A DNA stretch of 5,419 nt from Clostridia bacterium (GTDB lineage Bacteria > Bacillota_A > Clostridia > Oscillospirales > CAG-382), in assembly GCA_017614095.1 (NCBI GenBank), contig JAGACN010000063.1, forward strand, positions 1-5,419, read 5' to 3'. The notes beneath the pieces were generated by a model. It was not told the DNA's origin, ran no database searches, and was given only the letters and a program-made list of their open reading frames with translations. Positions 1-4,777 of the stretch are shown here, piece by piece. How positions within the stretch are numbered: position 1 is the first letter of the stretch; every line of letters begins with the position of its first letter. The translations under genes were made by a program, and so were the position numbers.

Positions 1-1
1 C

Positions 2-2398
2 ATGGTATACGATTTCAAACAAATTGAGCCGAAATGGCAGGCGGAATGGGAAAAGGCCCGTCTGTTCGAGGCGGAGGACAACAGCAATAAACCGAAATTC
101 TACGGACTGGTGGAGTTTCCATATCCGAGCGGACACGGCATGCACGTCGGTCACATCAAGGCCTATTCCGGATTGGAGGTCGTGTCGCGCAAGCGCCGGA
201 TGCAGGGCTTCAACGTCCTGTTCCCGATCGGCTTCGACGCTTTCGGCCTGCCGACGGAGAACTCGGCCATCAAATTCGGCGTCCATCCGCGCGCTTTGAC
301 GGATGAAAACATCAAGAAATTCACGTCTCAGCTGAAACGCGTCGGCTTTTCCTTCGACTGGTCCCGCGTCGTCGATACGACGGAAGAGGGCTATTACCGC
401 TGGACGCAGTGGATCTTCCGCAAGATGTTCGACCACGGGCTGGTCTTCCGCGACAAGACGCTGGTCAACTACTGCCCGCACTGCAAAGTCGTGCTTTCCA
501 ACGAGGACTCGCAGGGCGGCAAGTGCGACATCTGCGGAAGCGAAGTCGTCCAGAAAGCGAAGGACGTCTGGTATCTCCGCATCACGCAGTACGCGGACAA
601 ACTTCTGGAAGGGCTGAACGAGGTGGATTATCTGCCGATGATCCGCCAGCAGCAGGAAAACTGGATCGGCAAATCCACGGGCGCCTTCATCGATTTCCCC
701 ATCCGTGAGATCGGTCAGAAACTCCGCGTCTATACGACCCGCTGCGACACCCTGTTCGGCGTCACCTTCATGGTCATGGCTCCTGAACATCCCATGCTGG
801 ACGCCTATGCGGACCGCATCGGCAACTGGGACGAGATCCTCGCCTACCGGGAGCAGTGCGCCAAGAAGACCGAGTTCGAGCGGACACAGCTGGTCAAGGA
901 CAAGACCGGCATCCGGATCCAGGGGCTGACGGCGGTCAACCCGGTCAGCGGCAAGGAGATTCCGGTGTTCATCTCGGATTACGTCATGATGGGCTATGGT
1001 ACCGGCGCGATCATGGCGGTCCCCGCGCACGACAGCCGTGACTACGCGTTCGCCAAGGCGTTCGGGGCGGACATCATCGAGGTCATCGAAGGCGGAGACA
1101 TCGAAAAAGAAGCCTATGCCGGCGACGGAAAGATGGTCCATTCGGACTTTTTGAACGGCATTGCGGACAAGAAGACCGCCATCGCGCGCATGCTGGAGGA
1201 ACTGGAAAAGCTCGGCGTCGGCGAAGCGGCCGTCCAGTACAAGATGAAGGACTGGGCGTTCAACCGGCAGCGCTACTGGGGCGAGCCGATCCCGATCATC
1301 CACTGCCCGACGTGCGGCATGGTCGGCGTCCCGTACGAGGAACTGCCCTTGAAACTGCCTCCCGTGGAAAGTTTCGAGCCCGGCGAAGGCGGCGAATCCC
1401 CGCTTGCGAAGATCGAGTCGTTCGTGCGCTGCACCTGTCCGAAATGCAAAAGGGAAGCCCGGCGCGAAACGGATACGATGCCGCAGTGGGCGGGCTCCTC
1501 ATGGTATTATCTCCGTTATACCGATCCGCATAACGAAAAAGCGCTGGCGGATCCGGACAAGCTGAAGTACTGGCTGCCCGTGGACTGGTACAACGGCGGC
1601 ATGGAGCACGTCACGCGTCATATGATCTACTCCCGGTTCTGGCATCGGTTCCTGTACGACATCGGCGTGGTCCCGACCAAGGAACCCTATGCGAAACGGA
1701 CGGCGCAGGGACTCGTCCTGGGCGCGAACGGCGTCAAGATGAGCAAATCCCTGGGCAACGTCGTGGATCCCAACGACGTGGTGGACAGCTACGGGGCCGA
1801 CGTGTTGAGAACATATGTCCTCTTCATGGGCGACTACGAGCAGGCGGCTCCCTGGTCCGACAATTCCGTGAAGGGGTGCAAGCGGTTCATCGACCGGTTT
1901 GCCGCGCTGACGGATATGATCGGTCCGGAAGACCCCGATCTGGTCTCCTCGCTGCACCGCACCATCAAGAAGGTCTCGGACGACATCGAGCACAACAAGT
2001 TCAATACGGCCATCGCCGCGATGATGACCTATCTGAACGACGTTTACGCGGTCGGCCGCATCGACGCGGAAAGTCTGAAAACGCTTGCGAAACTGCTCTG
2101 CCCCTTTGCGCCGCACATCGCGGAGGAGGTCTGGCACCGGATGGGCGGGACCGGCTTCTGCTCGGTCGCCGCATGGCCGGAATACGACGAAAACAAGGCA
2201 AAGGTCCAGACGGTCGAGATCGCCGTCCAGCTCTGCGGGAAACTGCGCGGACGCGTGACGGTGGAAGCCGACGCGGCCGAGGAGCAGGTGATGGAAGCGG
2301 TCCTGGCCGATCCGTCGCTGGCGGCGGCTTTGGAAGGGAAGCAGATCCTGAAACAGATCTATGTTCCCGGAAGACTGCTGAATCTGGTCGTCCGCTGA
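2..2398 (+). CDS. leuS: Leucyl-tRNA synthetase (class Ia, bacterial type)
   Basis: This cytoplasmic enzyme joins leucine to tRNA-Leu using ATP. The 798-residue product shows the class I signatures: HVGH (HIGH motif) at 48-51 within FPYPSGHGMHVGH, and KMSKS at 579-583. A first cysteine set (C158, C161, C175, C178) and a second (C435, C438, C479, C482) look like zinc ribbons. The CP1 editing domain lies roughly at 220-410, with TTRCDTLFG at 245-253 (the usual form is TTRPDTLFG) and GYGTGAIMAVPAHDSRD ending at 347, which includes the conserved aspartates of the editing pocket. The anticodon-binding region carries FNTAIAAMM and CPFAPHIAEEVW, and the C-terminal domain carries VQLCGKLRG. The length is near the family norm of about 800-870. 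The ATG at base 2 gives an N-terminus (MVYDFKQIEPKWQ) typical of the family, so the gene is probably complete, but its ribosome binding site and promoter lie outside the window. Confidence 0.97.
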   Translation: MVYDFKQIEPKWQAEWEKARLFEAEDNSNKPKFYGLVEFPYPSGHGMHVGHIKAYSGLEVVSRKRRMQGFNVLFPIGFDAFGLPTENSAIKFGVHPRALTDENIKKFTSQLKRVGFSFDWSRVVDTTEEGYYRWTQWIFRKMFDHGLVFRDKTLVNYCPHCKVVLSNEDSQGGKCDICGSEVVQKAKDVWYLRITQYADKLLEGLNEVDYLPMIRQQQENWIGKSTGAFIDFPIREIGQKLRVYTTRCDTLFGVTFMVMAPEHPMLDAYADRIGNWDEILAYREQCAKKTEFERTQLVKDKTGIRIQGLTAVNPVSGKEIPVFISDYVMMGYGTGAIMAVPAHDSRDYAFAKAFGADIIEVIEGGDIEKEAYAGDGKMVHSDFLNGIADKKTAIARMLEELEKLGVGEAAVQYKMKDWAFNRQRYWGEPIPIIHCPTCGMVGVPYEELPLKLPPVESFEPGEGGESPLAKIESFVRCTCPKCKREARRETDTMPQWAGSSWYYLRYTDPHNEKALADPDKLKYWLPVDWYNGGMEHVTRHMIYSRFWHRFLYDIGVVPTKEPYAKRTAQGLVLGANGVKMSKSLGNVVDPNDVVDSYGADVLRTYVLFMGDYEQAAPWSDNSVKGCKRFIDRFAALTDMIGPEDPDLVSSLHRTIKKVSDDIEHNKFNTAIAAMMTYLNDVYAVGRIDAESLKTLAKLLCPFAPHIAEEVWHRMGGTGFCSVAAWPEYDENKAKVQTVEIAVQLCGKLRGRVTVEADAAEEQVMEAVLADPSLAAALEGKQILKQIYVPGRLLNLVVR

Positions 2399-2421
2399 CG
2401 GCGGAAACGAAAAACGGAGTA

Positions 2422-2427
2422 TATAAT
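2422..2427 (+). promoter_or_regulatory. Possible -10 box before the phosphodiesterase gene
   Basis: The AT-rich stretch between leuS and the next gene contains an exact TATAAT, 27 bases before the ATG at 2455. No good -35 element lies 16-18 bases upstream (the sequence there is CGGCGG-like), and there is no TG extension. The nearest resemblance, CTGACG at 2395-2400, would need a 21-base spacer. It may be a weak internal promoter or simply an AT-rich spacer; the three genes downstream could equally be read through from leuS. Confidence 0.22.
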
Positions 2428-2454
2428 AATAGGAATAAAGAAAGGTTTTTCACT

Positions 2455-3183
2455 ATGAAGGATACCATCAAAATTCCGGATCACGGTCATACCAAGATGG
2501 TGGCGCACCGCGGTCTGTCCGGCATCGAACGGGAAAATACCTGCTCTGCGTTCGTCGCGGCCGCGAACCGCAGCTATTTCGGCATCGAAACGGACGTGCG
2601 CATCACGGCCGACGGCCATTACGTCCTCCTGCACGACAACGATACCGCGCGGAACTGCATCGACAAGCTGGAACCGGAGAAATCCACCTTCCAGTCGCTC
2701 CGCCGGCTGCAGTACAAGGACACCGACGAGACGTTCGACCGCGGAGATCTGATGATGCCCACGCTTCAGGAATACGTCAAGATCTGCAGGACCTACGGAA
2801 AGGTCTGCGTCCTGGAGTTCAAGGGCGGGTTCACCGAGGAGATGTGCGCCGAGGTCGTCCGGATCATTTCCAATATGGAGTATCTGGACAGCATCATTTT
2901 CATCTCCTTCTCCTGGGACAATCTGCTGCATCTGAAAGCGGTCTGCCCGCAGGCGAAAGCGCAGTGGCTGACCTGGGATCAGAAACCGGAGGAGATCGTG
3001 GGCCAGCTGGTGGAACACGACATCGGGATCGACGCGTATTTCAAGACGCTGACCGCCGAGAACGTCAAACTGCTTCATGAGCACAACGTTGTGGTCAACT
3101 GCTGGACGGTGGACAATCTGTCCGACGCCGAAGAGCTGATCGCCATGGGCGTGGATCAGATCACGTCGAATATCCTGGAATAG
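2455..3183 (+). CDS. Glycerophosphodiester phosphodiesterase family protein
   Basis: Enzymes of this family (GDPD/UgpQ, a TIM-barrel fold) hydrolyse glycerophosphodiesters, products of phospholipid breakdown, to sn-glycerol 3-phosphate and an alcohol. The 242-residue protein has the family landmarks in order: AHRG with H18 and R19, the ENT motif at 27-29, the metal-binding pair E45 and D47 in GIETDVRITADG, the catalytic-type H60 in LLHD, LEFKGG at 120-125 with E121 as a further metal ligand, and the C-terminal NCWTVDN around W217. There is no signal peptide or membrane segment, so it should be cytoplasmic. An AAAGG at 2441-2445, nine bases upstream, supports the ATG at 2455. The frame stays open far upstream, but that part overlaps leuS and is a shadow. 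The next gene follows after 20 bases. The substrate headgroup cannot be read from the sequence. Confidence 0.93.
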   Translation: MKDTIKIPDHGHTKMVAHRGLSGIERENTCSAFVAAANRSYFGIETDVRITADGHYVLLHDNDTARNCIDKLEPEKSTFQSLRRLQYKDTDETFDRGDLMMPTLQEYVKICRTYGKVCVLEFKGGFTEEMCAEVVRIISNMEYLDSIIFISFSWDNLLHLKAVCPQAKAQWLTWDQKPEEIVGQLVEHDIGIDAYFKTLTAENVKLLHEHNVVVNCWTVDNLSDAEELIAMGVDQITSNILE

Positions 3184-3203
3184 GGACCGGTTGAGGTGGA
3201 ACG

Positions 3204-3773
3204 ATGGGAAACGAACAAAAATACTATGAGATGACGATCGCGGGATGCACCCGCTATCTGCCGATCTGTCCGATCAACGAAAACCTGTCCATTGCCGGGT
3301 TCGTCATTTTCGGCGATCCGGAACTGACGGTGCGGTGCGCGGAGGAGCTTCTGAAGCTGGCGCCCGACTACGACTACCTGCTGACAGCCGAAGCGAAGGG
3401 CATCCCGCTCGTTCACGAGATGGCGAGACAGCACGGGGACAAAAAATACATGCTCGCGCGCAAGGCGGTCAAACTGTATATGACGGATGTCATCGACGTC
3501 GAGGTCCGCTCCATTACGACCGACCGCGTGCAGCACCTGTACATCGACGGTCCGGACGCGGCCATGATGAAAGGCAAACGCATCCTGATCGTGGACGACG
3601 TCATCTCCACCGGAGAATCGCTGCGGGCGCTGGAAGTGCTCGTGGAGCAGGCGGGCGGAGAGATCTGCGGACGGATGGCCATTCTGGCCGAAGGGGACGC
3701 GATCGGCCGCGAGGACATCCGTTTCCTGGAACCGCTTCCGCTGTTCCGGCCGGACGGAACGCCGCTGGATTGA
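3204..3773 (+). CDS. Apt-like phosphoribosyltransferase (substrate unproven)
   Basis: A 189-residue type I phosphoribosyltransferase, of the fold that transfers ribose 5-phosphate from PRPP to a base. The PRPP-binding signature ILIVDDVISTGES is at 127-139 with the paired acidic residues D131 and D132. Upstream, TAEAKGIPLVHEMA (61-74) and ARKAVKLY (85-92) match the order of the TEARG and VRKPGKLP segments of adenine phosphoribosyltransferase. The N-terminus (TIAGCTRYLPICPINENLSIAGFVIFGDPELT) differs from classical Apt, and proteins of this form are commonly annotated as Apt by similarity only. No signal peptide is seen, so it is cytoplasmic. The start is supported by GAGGTGG at 3193-3199, four bases before the ATG. 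It sits between the phosphodiesterase gene (20-base gap) and xpt (16-base gap), a position that fits purine salvage. Adenine is the likeliest substrate but is an inference. Confidence 0.88.
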   Translation: MGNEQKYYEMTIAGCTRYLPICPINENLSIAGFVIFGDPELTVRCAEELLKLAPDYDYLLTAEAKGIPLVHEMARQHGDKKYMLARKAVKLYMTDVIDVEVRSITTDRVQHLYIDGPDAAMMKGKRILIVDDVISTGESLRALEVLVEQAGGEICGRMAILAEGDAIGREDIRFLEPLPLFRPDGTPLD

Positions 3774-3776
3774 TCC

Positions 3777-3781
3777 GGAGG
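3777..3781 (+). promoter_or_regulatory. Ribosome binding site of xpt
   Basis: GGAGG lies eight bases before the ATG at 3790, directly after the stop codon of the preceding phosphoribosyltransferase gene. It fixes the xpt start and indicates translation from a shared messenger. Confidence 0.8.
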
Positions 3782-3789
3782 GCCGCGCA

Positions 3790-4362
3790 ATGAAACTGCT
3801 GGAGGAGCGCATTCGCAAGGACGGCGTCGTCCGCGGGGAGGACATCCTGAAGGTGGACAGCTTTCTGAACCATCAGATCGACCCGGTGCTGCTGGATGAG
3901 ATCGGAAAGGAATTTTTCCGTCTGTTCGGCGGAGAGCGGGTGGACCGCATTCTGACCATCGAGGCGTCCGGCATCGCCGTGGCCGTTATGACCGCCCGCT
4001 ATTTCGGCTGTCCGGTGGTCTTCGCGAAGAAGTCCAAGACGGTCAACCAGTCGCAGGAGGTCTACGCGTCCAGCGCGTATTCCTTTACGCATAAAACGGA
4101 AAACCGCATCATCGTTTCCAAGGAGTATCTGCACGAAGGGGAACGCGTTCTCCTGATCGACGATTTCCTGGCCAACGGCTGCTCGCTGAGGGCATTGCGG
4201 GACATCGTGCTGCAGGCGGGGGCCTGGCCGGCGGGAGCCGGCATCGTGATCGAGAAAGCCTTCCAGACCGGCGGCAGCGAATTGCGCGCGGAAGGGCTGC
4301 GCATCGAGTCGCTGGCGCGGATCCGCTCGATGAGCGAACGGGACGGCATCGTCTTCTGCTGA
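3790..4362 (+). CDS. xpt: Xanthine phosphoribosyltransferase
   Basis: Xpt converts xanthine and PRPP to XMP, feeding GMP synthesis; it acts in the cytoplasm. The 190-residue product lines up almost without gaps with the B. subtilis enzyme as I remember it. The N-terminal segment LKVDSFLNHQIDP spans 20-32, with L20 and N27 at the same positions as the residues implicated in base recognition in the Bacillus protein. TIEASGIA follows at about 56-63, VVFAKKSK further on, then YSFTHKTE. The PRPP loop is the family's atypical LLIDDFLANG (121-130) rather than the usual DDxxTTG form, and IEKAF and ESLARI come near the C-terminus. The gene starts 16 bases after the Apt-like gene behind a GGAGG. In B. 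subtilis xpt has a guanine riboswitch in its leader; none is present here upstream of the gene, and the riboswitch instead lies downstream. Confidence 0.95.
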   Translation: MKLLEERIRKDGVVRGEDILKVDSFLNHQIDPVLLDEIGKEFFRLFGGERVDRILTIEASGIAVAVMTARYFGCPVVFAKKSKTVNQSQEVYASSAYSFTHKTENRIIVSKEYLHEGERVLLIDDFLANGCSLRALRDIVLQAGAWPAGAGIVIEKAFQTGGSELRAEGLRIESLARIRSMSERDGIVFC

Positions 4363-4372
4363 ACGTATATCT

Positions 4373-4388
4373 GCCGCCCCGCGGCGGT
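4373..4388 (+). other. Short GC hairpin after xpt (weak terminator candidate)
   Basis: CCGCC at 4374-4378 can pair with GGCGG at 4383-4387 around a four-base loop, extended by one G-U pair (4373/4388). It begins 11 bases after the xpt stop codon. No T-run follows (the next bases are CCCGTTGGGG), so it is not a standard intrinsic terminator. It may stabilise the 3' end of the messenger or assist factor-dependent termination. No better + strand terminator for the operon is visible before the next promoter. Confidence 0.3.
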
Positions 4389-4449
4389 CCCGTTGGGGAT
4401 TATACACAAAATCTTGTTAAAAAGTTTGGCCGCATGAACAAATGCGACG

Positions 4450-4477
4450 AAAAAAAAGAAAGTGCGAAAGAGCACTT
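4450..4477 (-). terminator. Minus-strand intrinsic terminator candidate
   Basis: An exact inverted repeat, AAGTGC at 4460-4465 and GCACTT at 4472-4477, with a six-base loop, is preceded on the + strand by eight A residues at 4450-4457. Read on the minus strand this is a 6-bp hairpin followed by TC and then eight T residues, the arrangement of an intrinsic terminator. No minus-strand gene lies upstream of it in the window, so it would only stop antisense transcription entering from the lipoprotein gene side. The repeat also runs two bases into the -35 box of the riboswitch promoter, so it could instead be an operator. Confidence 0.35.
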
Positions 4478-4503
4478 GACGGCATTCAAAAAATCCGTAT
4501 AAT
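4476..4503 (+). promoter_or_regulatory. Sigma-A type promoter of the riboswitch-lipoprotein transcript
   Basis: The -35 box TTGACG (4476-4481) is one base from consensus and the -10 box TATAAT (4498-4503) is exact, with a 16-base AT-rich spacer. Transcription should start near 4510, which places the aptamer about 30 bases into the RNA and gives a leader of roughly 268 bases before the lipoprotein ATG. The near-consensus form suggests strong constitutive initiation, leaving control to the riboswitch. Confidence 0.88.
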
Positions 4504-4520
4504 AAAGATGTAAACCGAAA

Positions 4521-4532
4521 ACTGAATACAGT
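4521..4532 (+). repeat. Small inverted repeat in the leader
   Basis: ACTG at 4521-4524 and CAGT at 4529-4532 flank AATA and could form a four-pair hairpin between the transcription start and the P1 helix of the aptamer. It is short enough to occur by chance. Confidence 0.25.
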
Positions 4533-4539
4533 CCAACGC

Positions 4540-4608
4540 GCTTATATATCCTCTGAGATATGGTCAGAAAGTCTCTACCGGGCTGCCGTAAATTGCCCGA
4601 CTATAAGC
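4540..4608 (+). promoter_or_regulatory. Guanine-class purine riboswitch aptamer
   Basis: The conserved purine aptamer core is present in order. P1 is GCTTATA (4540-4546) with TATAAGC (4602-4608), seven perfect pairs. P2 is TCTGA/TCAGA (4552-4556/4564-4568) closed by loop GATATGG (4557-4563). The joining segment contains GTCTCTACC (4571-4579). P3 is CGGGCTG/TTGCCCG (4579-4585/4593-4599) closed by loop CCGTAAA (4586-4592); the GG and CC of the two loops can make the known loop-loop contact. The base equivalent to position 74 of the B. subtilis xpt aptamer is C (4601), which specifies guanine or hypoxanthine; adenine switches have U there. The equivalent of U51 is kept (4576), which argues against a 2'-deoxyguanosine variant. 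P3 is one pair longer than in xpt and has a U-U mismatch. It precedes a BMP-family lipoprotein gene. Confidence 0.95.
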
Positions 4609-4684
4609 ATGGTTTCGCTATTGATGACAGACAAGAATTGTCCGTGGTCCTTTGTCATTTTCATCGGCGGGAACAGGCTTGTAG
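4601..4684 (+). promoter_or_regulatory. Riboswitch antiterminator
   Basis: Bases 4601-4619 (CTATAAGCATGGTTTCGCT) can pair with 4666-4684 (GGCGGGAACAGGCTTGTAG) in an unbroken 19-position helix with 17 pairs, four of them G-U, and two purine-purine mismatches. GATGA (4623-4627) and TCATC (4661-4665) can extend it, and GACAA/TTGTC (4630-4634/4638-4642) can form a hairpin inside. The 5' strand contains the 3' strand of aptamer helix P1, and the 3' strand contains the whole 5' arm and loop of the terminator. Antiterminator is therefore exclusive with both ligand-bound aptamer and terminator, the logic of a ligand-OFF switch. Confidence 0.85.
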
Positions 4685-4706
4685 CTGTTCCCGCCGCTTG
4701 TTTTTT
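4665..4706 (+). terminator. Intrinsic terminator of the riboswitch expression platform
   Basis: CGGCGGGAACAG (4665-4676) and CTGTTCCCGCCG (4685-4696) are perfect complements, giving a 12-bp GC-rich stem with an eight-base loop (GCTTGTAG). CTTG and six T residues follow (4701-4706). It lies about 70 bases before the lipoprotein ATG and can only form when 4601-4619 is occupied in the aptamer, so guanine binding should end transcription here. Confidence 0.93.
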
Positions 4707-4764
4707 CCGGAAAGGCGGGCGCGGCCATCCTGATGAATCAAAAAAGAAAAAATACAACTGAAAC

Positions 4765-4770
4765 GAGGAG
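4765..4770 (+). promoter_or_regulatory. Ribosome binding site of the lipoprotein gene
   Basis: GAGGAG stands seven bases before the ATG at 4778 in an A-rich, probably unstructured stretch, well clear of the terminator hairpin. This agrees with control by termination rather than by hiding the start site. Confidence 0.85.
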
Positions 4771-4777
4771 TAAACGA

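Noticed and set aside
1499..2137. Long minus-strand open frame inside leuS
   Set aside because: It lies wholly opposite conserved LeuRS sequence, including the KMSKS region, and its translation resembles no known family.
2392..2404. CCGC/GCGG hairpin at the leuS stop codon as a terminator
   Set aside because: The stem is only four pairs and is followed by an A-rich, not T-rich, stretch.
1876..2454. Possible long N-terminal extension of the phosphodiesterase
   Set aside because: The frame is open but overlaps leuS, the translation is arginine- and glycine-rich shadow sequence, and the family's N-terminal AHRG motif sits correctly after the ATG at 2455 with its own ribosome binding site.
4434..4502. 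A 22-codon open frame (MNKCDEKKESAKEHLTAFKKSV) in the gap after xpt
   Set aside because: It has no Shine-Dalgarno sequence and runs through the inverted repeat, the -35 and into the -10 box of the riboswitch promoter, so it is better explained as chance.
4601..4601. Adenine or 2'-deoxyguanosine specificity of the riboswitch
   Set aside because: The ligand-pairing position is C, not the U of adenine switches, and the U51 equivalent at 4576 is retained, unlike known deoxyguanosine variants.
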